From the NCBI RefSeq assembly GCF_001427665.1, contig NZ_LMHC01000001.1, positions 169,364-233,363 on the forward strand: 64,000 nt of DNA, in the 5' to 3' direction. The notes under the pieces are model-generated. The model was not told the origin of the DNA and ran no database searches. It saw only the letters and a program-made list of their open reading frames with translations. The translations under genes and the position numbers were made by a program. Below, one piece after another: positions 8,522-17,232 of this stretch. Positions within the stretch are counted from its first letter, which is position 1, and each line of letters starts with the position of its first letter. This DNA is from Caulobacter sp. Root655 (lineage in GTDB: Bacteria; Pseudomonadota; Alphaproteobacteria; Caulobacterales; Caulobacteraceae).

Positions 8522-9979
8522 ATGGACGACACCCTGGCCAAGCTGCCGAGAGCCTTCGCGGGCGCCACCGTGCTGGTGCTGGGCGACGTCATGCTGGACC
8601 GCTTCGTCTATGGCGCGGTGGAGCGCATCTCGCCCGAGGCCCCGGTGCCGGTGATCGCCGTGGAGCGCGAGACGGTGATGCTGGGCGGGGCCGGCAACGT
8701 GGCCCGCAACGTCGCGGCCCTGGGCGGCCGGGCGGTGCTGGTGGGGGTGGTCGGCGACGACGACGCCGGCCGGGTCCTGGCCGGACTGATCGACCGCGAG
8801 CCGAGCCTGGACTCGGCCCTGATCGTCGATCCCAAGCGCCGGACCACCGAGAAGACCCGCTACATTTCCGGATCGCACCAGATGCTGCGCGCCGACCGCG
8901 AGGACTGCGGCGACGTCGACGACGCGGCCTTGCTGGCGGCGTTCAACGCTCATCTGCGGCAGGTCGACGTGGTGGTGCTGTCCGACTACGCCAAGGGCGT
9001 GCTCGGCGCGCCGGTGCTGCGCGCCGCCATCGCCGCCGCCAAGGCGGCCGGCAAGCCGGTGATCGTCGACCCCAAGAGCCGCGACCTGTCACGCTATGAC
9101 GGCGCCACCCTGATCAAGCCCAACCGCCGCGAGGCCGCCGAGGCCACCGGCGTGACCGGGGCGGGGGACGAGGCCGCCGCCGAGGCCGCCAACGCCATCC
9201 TGGCCGCCGCGCCCAACCTGTCGTCCGCCCTGGTCACCCGGGGCGGGGCGGGCATGACCCTGGCCATCCGTGGTCAGGCGCCGGTCCACCTGCCGGCCAC
9301 CGCCGTCGAGGTGTTCGACGTCTCGGGGGCCGGCGACACCGTGGCCGCCACCTTGGCGCTCGCGCTGGCCTGCGGCGCGCGTCCGCTGGACGCGGCCCGC
9401 CTGGCCAACCTGGCCGCCGGTCTGGTGGTGGCCAAGCTGGGCACCGACGTGGTCACCGCCGACGAGTTGACGGCCCTGAGCCTCGGGGCCCACGCCGATC
9501 CGGCCCAGGACAAGATCGCCGACCTGGACGGGGCCCTGGCCATCGTCGCCGGCTGGCGGGCTCGGGGGCTGAAGGTCGGCTTCACCAACGGTTGTTTCGA
9601 CCTGCTGCATCCCGGCCACGTTTCGCTGCTGGCCCAGGCCAGGGCCGCCTGCGACCGGCTGATCGTCGGCCTCAACACCGACGCCTCGGTGCAGGTGCTG
9701 AAGGGCCCGACCCGGCCGGTGCAGAAGGAGGGCGCGCGGGCCACCGTGCTGGCCTCGCTGTCGTCGGTCGACCTGGTGGTGCTGTTCGACGACGACACCC
9801 CTCGCGCTCTGATCGAGGCCTTCCGGCCCGACGTGCTGGTCAAGGGCGCCGACTACACGGTCGAGACCGTGGTCGGCTCCGACATCGTGCTAGGCTACGG
9901 CGGCCGCGTGTTGCTGGCCGATCTCAAGGCCGGCCAGAGCACCACCAACCTGATCGGCCGGATGAACGCCAAGGCTTGA
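8522..9979 (+). CDS. hldE: Bifunctional heptose-7-phosphate kinase / heptose-1-phosphate adenylyltransferase
   Basis: HldE (RfaE) catalyses two steps of ADP-heptose synthesis for the LPS inner core: it phosphorylates heptose 7-phosphate at C1 and later joins heptose 1-phosphate to AMP. The 485-residue length fits E. coli HldE (477). Residues 1-325 are a ribokinase-type domain (VLGDVMLDRFVYG, GGAGNVARN, DVSGAGDTVAATL with the catalytic Asp). Residues ~345-485 are a cytidylyltransferase-fold domain (TNGCFDLLHPGHVSLL, with the HxGH signature). The ATG at 8522 aligns with family starts. The bisphosphate phosphatase gmhB lies 40 kb away at 48662, but gmhA and hldD are not in the window. Confidence 0.95.
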   Translation: MDDTLAKLPRAFAGATVLVLGDVMLDRFVYGAVERISPEAPVPVIAVERETVMLGGAGNVARNVAALGGRAVLVGVVGDDDAGRVLAGLIDREPSLDSALIVDPKRRTTEKTRYISGSHQMLRADREDCGDVDDAALLAAFNAHLRQVDVVVLSDYAKGVLGAPVLRAAIAAAKAAGKPVIVDPKSRDLSRYDGATLIKPNRREAAEATGVTGAGDEAAAEAANAILAAAPNLSSALVTRGGAGMTLAIRGQAPVHLPATAVEVFDVSGAGDTVAATLALALACGARPLDAARLANLAAGLVVAKLGTDVVTADELTALSLGAHADPAQDKIADLDGALAIVAGWRARGLKVGFTNGCFDLLHPGHVSLLAQARAACDRLIVGLNTDASVQVLKGPTRPVQKEGARATVLASLSSVDLVVLFDDDTPRALIEAFRPDVLVKGADYTVETVVGSDIVLGYGGRVLLADLKAGQSTTNLIGRMNAKA

Positions 9980-10091
9980 GGCTGAATGCCCGCATTTTGA
10001 CCACGAACGCGGTGAATAAGCGGCGTTCAGCAAGCTGTTGTTAAGCAAAGCGGCGCATCGATCGAACGATGCAGCCTGAATGCGCGTGGGC

Positions 10092-10778
10092 ATGAGCGTC
10101 GAACGAACCCTTCATCACTTCCCCCTGGACCCGGCCTCCCGCCAGGTGCGGCTCGCCCTGGGCGAGAAGCGCCTGCCGTTCGTCGAGGCGCAGGTGCGCT
10201 ACTGGGAGTCGCCGCCGGAGTTCGCCAAGCTGAACCCGTCGGGCGTGACCCCGGTGCTGGTCGAGACCCGGCACCAGCGCACGGCGGTGATCTGCGAGAG
10301 CCGGGCCATCCTCGAGCATATCGAGGAACAGGAGCCCGAACCGGCCCTGCTGGGCCGCGAACCGGGCGAGCGGGCCGAGGCGCGCCGGCTGCTGCAGTGG
10401 TTCGACCGCAAGTTCGACAACGAGGTCAACGGCTTCCTGCTGCACGAGAAGATGGAAAAGCGCCTGCTGCGGCTGGGCGCGCCGGACCTGTCGTCGCTGC
10501 GCCGGGGCCGCGACGCCCTGCGCCAGCACCTGGACTATATCGAGGGCCTGCTGCAGGCCCGCGACTGGCTGGCTGGACGCCGCATGAGCCTGGCCGACTT
10601 CGCCGCCGCCGCCCACCTGTCGGTGATCGACTATTTCGGCGACGTGCCGTGGAAGGACTTCCCGGCGGTCAAGACTTGGTACATGAAGCTGAAGTCGAGG
10701 CCGGCCTTCCGGCCCATCCTGGCCGATCGCTGGCCCGGCCTCGCGCCGGCCGCGCATTATGACGATCTCGACTTCTAG
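10092..10778 (+). CDS. fzlA: Glutathione-transferase-fold protein, probable division protein FzlA
   Basis: A 228-residue protein with an N-terminal thioredoxin-like GST domain ([29 protein letters not shown]) and an all-helical C-terminal domain. In Caulobacter, FzlA is a GST-fold protein that binds FtsZ filaments and links the Z-ring to septal wall synthesis. Counting from the ATG at 10092, W38, E119 and D227 fall at positions I remember as functionally studied in FzlA, which supports both the identity and this start. An ATG four codons upstream (10080) is also possible. The gene overlaps queG by 20 bp. The identity rests on memory of published residues. A generic GST is the alternative. Confidence 0.7.
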   Translation: MSVERTLHHFPLDPASRQVRLALGEKRLPFVEAQVRYWESPPEFAKLNPSGVTPVLVETRHQRTAVICESRAILEHIEEQEPEPALLGREPGERAEARRLLQWFDRKFDNEVNGFLLHEKMEKRLLRLGAPDLSSLRRGRDALRQHLDYIEGLLQARDWLAGRRMSLADFAAAAHLSVIDYFGDVPWKDFPAVKTWYMKLKSRPAFRPILADRWPGLAPAAHYDDLDF

Positions 10779-11895
10779 CCATCCGAACCAAGCGCTGAGA
10801 GACGAAATCCGCGCCGAGGCCCTGCGGCTGGGTTTCGACGCCTGCGGTTTCGCCAGCGCCAGCGAGGCCTGGCCCAACGGCGGCTGGCTGCGCGAGTTCG
10901 TGGCCGAGGGCTTCCACGGGGCGATGGACTGGATGGAGGAGACGCTCGACCGGCGCGCCCATCCGACCGCCATGTGGCAGGACGCCCGGACGGCGGTGGT
11001 GCTGGGTGTCAACTACGGCCCCGAGCACGACCCGCTGATCGCCCTGGAGGACCCGTCGCGCGCCGCGATCTCGGTCTACGCCCAGGGCGACGACTATCAC
11101 GAGGTGATCAAGAAGCGGCTCAAGGCCCTGGCCCGCTGGATGCACGGCCGGTTCGGCGGCGAGGTGAAGGTGTTCGTCGACACCGCGCCGCTGATGGAAA
11201 AGCCGCTGGCCCAGCGCGCCGGCCTGGGCTGGCAGGGCAAGCACACCAACCTGGTGTCGCGCCAGTTCGGCTCGTGGCTGTTCCTCGGTTCGGTGCTGAC
11301 GACGCTGGACCTGCCGGCCGACCCACCGGAGGTCGACCACTGCGGCTCGTGCCGCGCCTGCCTGGACATCTGCCCGACCAAGGCCTTCCCCGGTCCCTAC
11401 CAGCTGGATGCGCGGCGCTGCATCTCCTACCTGACCATCGAGCTGTCGGGCCCGATCCCGGTCGAGTTTCGCGAGGCGCTGGGCAACCGCATCTATGGCT
11501 GTGACGACTGCCTGGCCGTCTGTCCGTGGAACAAGTTCGCGCGGCTGTCGAGCGAGATGGCCTTCCACGCCCGCGAGACCCTGAAGGGGCCCTCTCTGGC
11601 CGAACTGGCGGGGCTGGACGATCCGTCGTTCCGGGCGCTGTTCTCCAAGAGCCCGGTCAAGCGCATCGGCCGCGATCGCTTCGTGCGCAACGTGCTCTAC
11701 GCGATCGGCAACAGCGGTGAGGCGGACCTCATGGCGGCGGTCGAACCGCTGCTGACCGACCCGTCGCCGATGGTGCGCGGCGCGGCGGTGTGGGCGGCGG
11801 GGCGGCTGGGGCGGGTCGGAGGCCACGTCGCGGGGCCGCCCGCGACCGAACAGGACCCCGACGTCATCGAAGAGTGGCGGGCCCTTCGAGCCTAG
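10759..11895 (+). CDS. queG: Epoxyqueuosine reductase
   Basis: QueG reduces epoxyqueuosine to queuosine in the wobble base of GUN tRNAs, using cobalamin and two 4Fe-4S clusters. The 378-residue product has the N-terminal DUF1730-type region ([23 protein letters not shown]) and two cysteine clusters, [12 protein letters not shown] and CDDCLAVCP, with the family-typical [19 protein letters not shown] between them. The C-terminal ~80 residues look like a short HEAT-type helical repeat, as in long QueG proteins. The start lies inside the end of the preceding GST-fold gene, so the two are probably co-transcribed and translationally coupled. Confidence 0.93.
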   Translation: MTISTSSHPNQALRDEIRAEALRLGFDACGFASASEAWPNGGWLREFVAEGFHGAMDWMEETLDRRAHPTAMWQDARTAVVLGVNYGPEHDPLIALEDPSRAAISVYAQGDDYHEVIKKRLKALARWMHGRFGGEVKVFVDTAPLMEKPLAQRAGLGWQGKHTNLVSRQFGSWLFLGSVLTTLDLPADPPEVDHCGSCRACLDICPTKAFPGPYQLDARRCISYLTIELSGPIPVEFREALGNRIYGCDDCLAVCPWNKFARLSSEMAFHARETLKGPSLAELAGLDDPSFRALFSKSPVKRIGRDRFVRNVLYAIGNSGEADLMAAVEPLLTDPSPMVRGAAVWAAGRLGRVGGHVAGPPATEQDPDVIEEWRALRA

Positions 11896-11996
11896 AGCGT
11901 TTCCCGACCTGATTGCATCAGGCCGGACACTCTAGCTTTTTGTTTTGGCGCGTTTTCTTCACGCGAACCGGTGTCCACTTCGCTTGAAAACGCTCT
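11893..11996. repeat. Interspersed intergenic repeat with internal hairpin
   Basis: The element starts with a module bounded by tagagcg and cactctag that holds a near-palindrome (cctgat-tgc-atcagg). It continues with ctttttgttttggcgcg and gcgaaccggtgtccactt and closes with cgctcta. Related copies occur at 37159-37232 and, inverted, at 55273-55391. It lies between the converging queG and rmlA genes and could also end transcription. Confidence 0.7.
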
Positions 11997-12870
11997 AACC
12001 CGCCAACCGCATCAGGTACTGGCCATATTCCGTCTTGCCCATGGCCGCGCCGAGCGCCGCGAGTTGCTCGGCCGAGATCCAGCCCTGGCTGAAGGCGACC
12101 TCTTCTGGACAGCCGACTTTCTGGCCCTGACGCTTCTCGATGGCGCGGATGAAGTCGGTGGCCTCGGCCAGGCTGTCGTGGGTGCCGGTGTCGAGCCAGG
12201 CGTAGCCACGCCCCAGCTTGGACACCGACAACTGGCCCTTGGCCATGTAGAGCCGGTTGATGTCGGTGATCTCCAGCTCGCCGCGGGGCGAGGGCGCCAG
12301 GTTGCGCGCCATCTCGACCACCCGGTTGTCGTAGAAATAGAGTCCGGTGACAGCCCAGTGGGAGCGGGGATTTTCCGGCTTCTCCTCGATCGCGACCGGC
12401 CGGTCCTCGGCGTCGAAATCCACGACCCCGTAACGCTCGGGATCGGTGACATGGTACGCGAAAACGACCGCGCCCTCTTCGACGGCCGTCGCCCTGGCCA
12501 GTTCCTCGCTCAGGCCGTGGCCGAAATAGAGGTTGTCGCCTAGCACCAGGGCGCATCGGTTCTCGCCGATGAAGTCCGCGCCGACGATGAAGGCGTCTGC
12601 GAGGCCGCGCGGGGTCTCCTGCACCGCGTACTCGAAGCGCACCCCCCAGTCGGAGCCGTCGCCCAGCAGGTCCTTGAACAGCGGGACATCCTTGGGCGTC
12701 GAGATGATCAGGATCTCGCGGATGCCGGCCAGCATCAGGGTGCTGATTGGATAATAGACCATTGGCTTGTCGTAGATTGGCAGCAACTGCTTGCAGACGG
12801 CTCGGGTCAGGGGGTGCAGGCGGGTGCCGGACCCGCCTGCCAGGACGATCCCCTTCAGGGTTCCGTTCAT
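11995..12870 (-). CDS. rmlA: Glucose-1-phosphate thymidylyltransferase
   Basis: RmlA joins glucose 1-phosphate and dTTP to make dTDP-glucose, the first step towards dTDP-L-rhamnose. The 291-residue length is standard. It shows the nucleotide-binding [31 protein letters not shown], the catalytic [10 protein letters not shown] and the sugar-binding GELEITDIN and WLDTGT motifs. It is the last gene of a leftward rhamnose operon (glycosyltransferase, rmlC, rmlD, rmlA), 6 bp downstream of rmlD. The partner rmlB for this set is intact only at 49.2 kb. Confidence 0.96.
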   Translation of the reverse strand: MNGTLKGIVLAGGSGTRLHPLTRAVCKQLLPIYDKPMVYYPISTLMLAGIREILIISTPKDVPLFKDLLGDGSDWGVRFEYAVQETPRGLADAFIVGADFIGENRCALVLGDNLYFGHGLSEELARATAVEEGAVVFAYHVTDPERYGVVDFDAEDRPVAIEEKPENPRSHWAVTGLYFYDNRVVEMARNLAPSPRGELEITDINRLYMAKGQLSVSKLGRGYAWLDTGTHDSLAEATDFIRAIEKRQGQKVGCPEEVAFSQGWISAEQLAALGAAMGKTEYGQYLMRLAG

Positions 12871-12876
12871 GGGTGG

Positions 12877-13758
12877 CTAGAGCTCCATCTCGGTCATGCA
12901 GGACGCCAGGCTCTGGCGCCATGGACGACGGCGCCAGGTCAGCGCGGCTTCGATTTTCCCGCAGTCCAGCCGCGAGTTGGCCGGACGTTTGGCGGGGGTG
13001 GGATATTCCTCGGTGCTGATCGGGCGCACGCGAGCGGTCGGACCGCCGCGTCGCCCCGACTCGTCGAACACCGCGGCGGCGAGATCGGCCCAGGTCGCGT
13101 CGCCGTCCCCGCAGATGTGATAGACGCCGGCCAGGTCGGGCGCGTCGGCCAGGGCGTCCACCGCCAGCAAGGCGGCGTCGGCGCAATCGCGGGCCCAGGT
13201 CGGGCGACCGAGCTGGTCGGCGACGACGCTGATCTCGTCACGGGCGACGGCGAGGGCCAGCATGGTCTTCACGAAGTTCACGCCGTGGGCGCTGTAGACC
13301 CACGCGGTGCGCAGGGTGATCGCCGCCCCGCCGGCTCCGGCCACTGCCTGTTCACCGGCCAGCTTGCTGACGCCATAGACGCTGGTCGGGCCGGTGGGGT
13401 CGGTCTCGACATAGGGGCGCGGCAGGGCGCCGTCGAAGACGTAGTCGGTGGAGAAATGGATAAGCGGCAGGCCTCGGGCGGCGCAGGCCGCCGCGATGGC
13501 GGCGGGAGCGTCACGGTTCAAGGCCATGGCGGCGGCCGGCTCGCGCTCGGCGCGATCCACGGCGGTGTAGGCGGCGGCGTTGATCACCGCGCGGGGAGCG
13601 ACCGCCGCGATCAGGGGGGCGATCCGGGCGGGATTGGACAGGTCGAGGGTCTCGCGACCGGCGAAAACCAGGGCGCGCCCGGTGGCGGCGCCGCGACCGG
13701 CCAGTTCACGGGCCACCTGGCCATTGCGGCCGAAGACGAGGATGGGGTTCGGCGTCAA
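12877..13758 (-). CDS. rmlD: dTDP-4-dehydrorhamnose reductase
   Basis: RmlD performs the last, NAD(P)H-dependent step of dTDP-L-rhamnose synthesis. The ~293-residue product has the N-terminal ILVFGRNGQVARELA nucleotide-binding loop, the VINAAAYTAVDRAE motif, the STDYVFDG strand and the YGVSKLAGE catalytic Y/K pair. I chose the TTG at 13758 because it overlaps the stop of the rmlB remnant (TTGA) and places the Rossmann strand at residue 6. An ATG eight codons upstream (13782) with a GGGACGG site is also possible. The gene sits directly behind the rmlB remnant and ahead of rmlA. Confidence 0.93.
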   Translation of the reverse strand: MTPNPILVFGRNGQVARELAGRGAATGRALVFAGRETLDLSNPARIAPLIAAVAPRAVINAAAYTAVDRAEREPAAAMALNRDAPAAIAAACAARGLPLIHFSTDYVFDGALPRPYVETDPTGPTSVYGVSKLAGEQAVAGAGGAAITLRTAWVYSAHGVNFVKTMLALAVARDEISVVADQLGRPTWARDCADAALLAVDALADAPDLAGVYHICGDGDATWADLAAAVFDESGRRGGPTARVRPISTEEYPTPAKRPANSRLDCGKIEAALTWRRRPWRQSLASCMTEMEL

Positions 13759-13967
13759 GGTCGAAACAGGCCCAGGCGCCATTCGACCGTCCCGCGGATG
13801 TCGGTCTTCCGGGCCCGCCAACCGAGTTCGGTCTCCAGTCTGGCGGTGTCGATAGCGCAACGGCGGTCGTGGCCGGGCCGGTCGGTGACATGGGTGACCT
13901 GGTCGCCTGTCTCGCGACAGACCGCCGACCCGATGCGCCCCGCGCCGCCCGTGACGAGTATCTTCAC
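13755..13967 (-). pseudogene. Internally deleted rmlB (70 codons left)
   Basis: This short frame begins with VKILVTGGAGRIGSAVC, the exact start expected of dTDP-glucose 4,6-dehydratase, then jumps to VTHVTDRPGHDRRCAID and ELGWRARKTD, which belong near the RmlB C-terminus. The intact RmlB at 49207 has the same two ends ([14 protein letters not shown] and [17 protein letters not shown]) about 280 residues apart. The catalytic core, including the YxxxK motif, is missing, so it cannot be an active dehydratase. A good ribosome site (gagggagagc) precedes the GTG and its stop overlaps the rmlD start, so it may still be translated and may couple translation into rmlD. Confidence 0.85.
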
Positions 13968-14139
13968 GCTCTCCCTCTCGATCACGTATCGGCGCTCCGA
14001 GACAGCGCCGCCCCGAAGCATTCCATGGATACAAATACTCCGCGGGCGGGATATCATTTGCCGACTGGCTTCGATAGCCGTGCATCAAGGCGCGACAGTC
14101 TGGGCTGGCGCGCCGTCCCAGCAGCTATTCCATCGCCAC

Positions 14140-14262
14140 TCAGGCTTCCCCCTCGGGCGACACCGGCACGTGGCCGACATCCGAGACCTCGACATAGGCT
14201 ATGTCGGACGCGGCAAGACGCTTGCGCTCGACCATCGGGGCGATCACGTCGGTGAAGTTCAC
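14140..14262 (-). pseudogene. Short ORF resembling an alpha/beta-hydrolase C-terminus
   Basis: A 40-codon GTG-started frame overlaps the rmlC stop (GTGA). Its end, YVEVSDVGHVPVSPEGEA, resembles the strand, catalytic-histidine loop (GH) and tail of alpha/beta hydrolases. Nothing else of such an enzyme is present, so it is probably a leftover of a lost gene in the rhamnose operon. Likeness is by eye only, and a chance ORF is possible. The ~170 bp between it and the rmlB remnant show no clear coding. Confidence 0.3.
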
Positions 14263-14831
14263 CAGACCGTCTCTTGAACGAACGGTGTGACCAGATCGGC
14301 CAGCAGGGGGGCGGCGGCGTCGCGAGCGTTGGTGGTGATCTCTTCGGCCGGAATCCTCCAGTCGATGGCCAGAGCCGGGTCGTTCCAGCGCAACGCGCCC
14401 TCGGCCTGGAGGGCGTAGTAGCCGGTAACCTTGTAGAGCACTTCGCACTCTTGGGTCAGGGTGCAATAGGCGTGGGCGAAGCCCTTGGGCACCAACAGCT
14501 GCTGGGCGTTGTCCGCCGACAGTTCGGCCCCGACCCATTGGCCGAAGGTGGGAGAGCCGTCGCGGATGTCCACCGCGACGTCGAAGATCGCGCCGCGCAC
14601 ACAGCGCACCAGCTTGTCCTGCGCATGCGGCGGTTTCTGGAAATGCAGACCGCGCAGCACGCCGCGTTGGGTCGAGCGTACGTGATTGTCCTGCACGAAG
14701 GCTCCGCCGGTGAAGCCGGCCTCGTCCAGGGCCGATTGGCGGAAGGTCTCCGAAAACCAGCCGCGCTCGTCACCATACCGCCGGGGTGTGATCAGCAGGA
14801 CGTCCGGAATGGAGAGCCGGTCGATGTTCAC
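14259..14831 (-). CDS. rmlC: dTDP-4-dehydrorhamnose 3,5-epimerase
   Basis: RmlC inverts C3 and C5 of dTDP-4-keto-6-deoxyglucose in dTDP-L-rhamnose synthesis. The 190-residue cupin has the family core: FVQDNHVRS, RGVLRGLHFQ (catalytic His), the DKLVRCVRG Lys, VPKGFAHAY and VTGYYALQAEG with the catalytic Tyr, then WNDPALAIDW. Its ATG overlaps the stop of the upstream glycosyltransferase (ATGA). A second, diverged RmlC-like gene lies at 35631. Confidence 0.95.
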   Translation of the reverse strand: MNIDRLSIPDVLLITPRRYGDERGWFSETFRQSALDEAGFTGGAFVQDNHVRSTQRGVLRGLHFQKPPHAQDKLVRCVRGAIFDVAVDIRDGSPTFGQWVGAELSADNAQQLLVPKGFAHAYCTLTQECEVLYKVTGYYALQAEGALRWNDPALAIDWRIPAEEITTNARDAAAPLLADLVTPFVQETVW

Positions 14832-16087
14832 GGGCAGGTTCCTTCCGGCCGTCCGCGGGGTGTCGATGAGGGCGCCTCGCCCTCAAGTGCGTCGCGCATC
14901 AGGCTGGCGACGACCAGCGGCGCCAGGTGGCGGCGCACCATGGCTCTGGCCTTGTCGCCGATCGCCTCGCGTCGATCACGGTCGTCAATCAGTTCGGCCA
15001 GGGCCCGACCCGCGGCCTCGACGTCGGCCTCGGCCCACATGCCGCGGTGGTAGATGCCCTGGATGTCCTGGGCGGGGGTCAGGACGTAGGAGACCAGGAT
15101 CGCCGAGTTTTCATCCATGAAATCCATGTTGCCGGACCAGCCCGTGGCGACGACCGCCTTGCCGGCCGCCATCGCTTCGGCCAGCAGCAGGCCAAAGCCC
15201 TCGGCGCGATGGAGCGACAGCAGGATGTCGCAGCTGGCGAGCAAGCGGTCGCGATCGTCGGCGCTCATCGTCTCCGTCAGCAGAATGACGTCGGGCGCGT
15301 CGCCGATCGCCGCGACAAGGGCGTCCAAGGCCTCCGGAATCTCCACGCCGCCGACGGTCTTGAAGACCAGGGTGGCGGGGTGGCGCGCGCGGATCGCGGC
15401 CTGGCGAAACGCTTCCAGGGCCGCCAGGGGATTCTTGCGAGCGAAGGTGGAGCGAAAGTCGAAGGCGCATAGAATGATTACGCGGTCCGGCGGGAATCCG
15501 AACCGCGCGCGGTCCGACGCAACGTGGCTTTCGGGAACCGGGTGGGGAACGACCTTGACCGCAAGTCGGCGCGGCGCCGAGCGGCGTATGGCCTCCGCGG
15601 TGAAGGTCGAGGGCGCCCAAATCTCATCGACATAGCGGAACGCCGGCTTCCACAGCGCGGGGATGTCCGGCAGTTCCCAGGCCCAGTAGCCGATGACGTG
15701 CTTGCCCTCGAAAGGCGCCCGACCGGCGGTGTTGATCAGTTGGATCAACTCGGGAGGATTCATGTGGGCGATCAGCACGCCTGGACCGGCGGCGGGCGGA
15801 GCCTCGTCGCCGTAGTCCAGCCGTCGAGGATGGCCCAACCGCTCCGAAACGTCCCAGGCACGGGGCGGCGCGCCGGCCTTGGTCAGGGCCGAAACGGCGC
15901 CGCGGGCGGCTTCGCCCAGGCCCAGCACCGCGCCATGAAAGCCGGCGATGGTGACGGGTCCGCCGGGGCCCACGCGCCGACGCCGCCATCCATAGTGGCG
16001 ATAAGCTTGAACCGAGGGCAACCGGACGGAAATCGCTTGGCAGAGATCCGGCGCATGACGCCAGGCCAGAGCTCTGAGGTATTTCAT
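14828..16087 (-). CDS. Glycosyltransferase, GT4-type GT-B fold
   Basis: A 419-residue cytoplasmic glycosyltransferase. The C-terminal half has the GT4 donor site LHRAEGFGLLLAEAMAAGKAVVATGWSGN, including the E-x7-E pair. The N-terminal half has the acceptor-domain run GVLIAHMNPPE and YWAWELPDIP. It is first in the rhamnose operon and is coupled to rmlC by ATGA, so it may use dTDP-rhamnose, but donor and acceptor are inferred from position only. I chose the ATG at 16087 (MKYLRALAW), since upstream codons run into the divergent glycosyltransferase gene. Confidence 0.85.
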   Translation of the reverse strand: MKYLRALAWRHAPDLCQAISVRLPSVQAYRHYGWRRRRVGPGGPVTIAGFHGAVLGLGEAARGAVSALTKAGAPPRAWDVSERLGHPRRLDYGDEAPPAAGPGVLIAHMNPPELIQLINTAGRAPFEGKHVIGYWAWELPDIPALWKPAFRYVDEIWAPSTFTAEAIRRSAPRRLAVKVVPHPVPESHVASDRARFGFPPDRVIILCAFDFRSTFARKNPLAALEAFRQAAIRARHPATLVFKTVGGVEIPEALDALVAAIGDAPDVILLTETMSADDRDRLLASCDILLSLHRAEGFGLLLAEAMAAGKAVVATGWSGNMDFMDENSAILVSYVLTPAQDIQGIYHRGMWAEADVEAAGRALAELIDDRDRREAIGDKARAMVRRHLAPLVVASLMRDALEGEAPSSTPRGRPEGTCP

Positions 16088-16164
16088 CACGATCAGTGTA
16101 CCTCGGGACGCTCGGGCTGTGTTAGCCAGTCTTCCCATTCTCATTGAATCGAACTGTCGCGTCC

Positions 16165-17178
16165 ATGCGCTCGTCGCCACCGCTGCTCAGCATCATCATC
16201 GTCAGCTATCAGAGCGGACCGACGCTGGAGCGCTGCCTGGCCGGGTTGCGGGCCCAGACCCTCGACGATTTCGAAGTGCTGATGGTCGACAACGCCTCCA
16301 GCGACGGCGCCCCTCAGGCGGCTGTGGCCGCCAATCCGAGCATCAGGCTTCTGGAGCCTGGAGCCAATCTGGGCTTCGCGGCCGGCAACAACCTGGCGGC
16401 GCGCGAGGCGCGGGGCCGCTGGCTGGTGCTGCTCAACCCCGACGCCTATGCCCAACCGGACTGGCTGGAGGCGCTGATCGCCGGGACGCTGCGCCATCCG
16501 GAGGTGCGCTGCTTCACCTCGCTGCAGATGGTGGCCGACGAGCCGGACCTGATGGACGGAGCGGGTGACGTGATGACCTCGGCCGGCATCCCGTTCCGCG
16601 GCGGCTATCGCCGGCGCTTGCCGCCGAACCTGCGCGAGGGCGAGGTTTTCTCGGCCTGCGGCGCGGCGACCCTGATTGACCGCGATCTGTTCCTGAGCCT
16701 GGGCGGTTTCGACGAGCGGTTCTTCTGCTACTGCGAGGACGTCGACCTGGGCTATCGGCTGCGCCTGGCGGGCGAGGCGACGTTGTTGCTGCCGGCGGCG
16801 CGGGTCGAGCACGTGGGATCGGCCAGCACCGGGGTGCGTTCGGACTTCGCCGTCTTCCACGGTTCGCGCAACCGGATCTGGACCTTCCTGAAGAACACCC
16901 CGCCGCTGCTGCTGTGGCTGACCACGCCGTTGCACGTCGCGGTGACCGCCGGCCTGCTGCTGCTGCACGCCCGGCGGGGCGACGCCGCGCCGGTGGTGCG
17001 CGGCATCCGGGCGGCGCTCAAGCGCGAGGCCCTCGATCCGATCCTGGCCTCGCGGCGCGAGCTTCAGGCCAGCCGCAAGGCCGGTTCCTGGGATATCCTG
17101 CGGGCCATGGCCATCGATCCAGTGGCCTTCTTCGGTCGCCGGATCGTCATTCGGCGCTACCGATCCTTGGATCGGTAG
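16165..17178 (+). CDS. Glycosyltransferase family 2, rhamnosyltransferase-like
   Basis: A 337-residue GT-A enzyme: LLSIIIVSYQSG at the start, VDNASSDGA, NLGFAAGNNLA, LLNPDAY (DxD-like metal site) and GGFDERFFCYCEDVDLGYRLRLAG with the catalytic acidic residues. This layout is that of WbbL-like rhamnosyltransferases. A hydrophobic segment near residue 255 suggests membrane contact. It is transcribed divergently from the rhamnose operon (77 bp between starts), which supports an L-rhamnose donor by context. An in-frame TTG at 16144 is a less likely start. Confidence 0.88.
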   Translation: MRSSPPLLSIIIVSYQSGPTLERCLAGLRAQTLDDFEVLMVDNASSDGAPQAAVAANPSIRLLEPGANLGFAAGNNLAAREARGRWLVLLNPDAYAQPDWLEALIAGTLRHPEVRCFTSLQMVADEPDLMDGAGDVMTSAGIPFRGGYRRRLPPNLREGEVFSACGAATLIDRDLFLSLGGFDERFFCYCEDVDLGYRLRLAGEATLLLPAARVEHVGSASTGVRSDFAVFHGSRNRIWTFLKNTPPLLLWLTTPLHVAVTAGLLLLHARRGDAAPVVRGIRAALKREALDPILASRRELQASRKAGSWDILRAMAIDPVAFFGRRIVIRRYRSLDR

Positions 17179-17232
17179 GCACTTCCTAGAAGACGCGGGA
17201 CGGTCGCCGAAACCGGCTTCCACTTTCGGCTG

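Noticed and set aside
12814-14277. A 487-codon plus-strand frame over rmlD and the rmlB remnant
   Set aside because: Low-complexity Gly/Ala/Val/Gln product opposite to clear rmlD coding; no recognisable domain.
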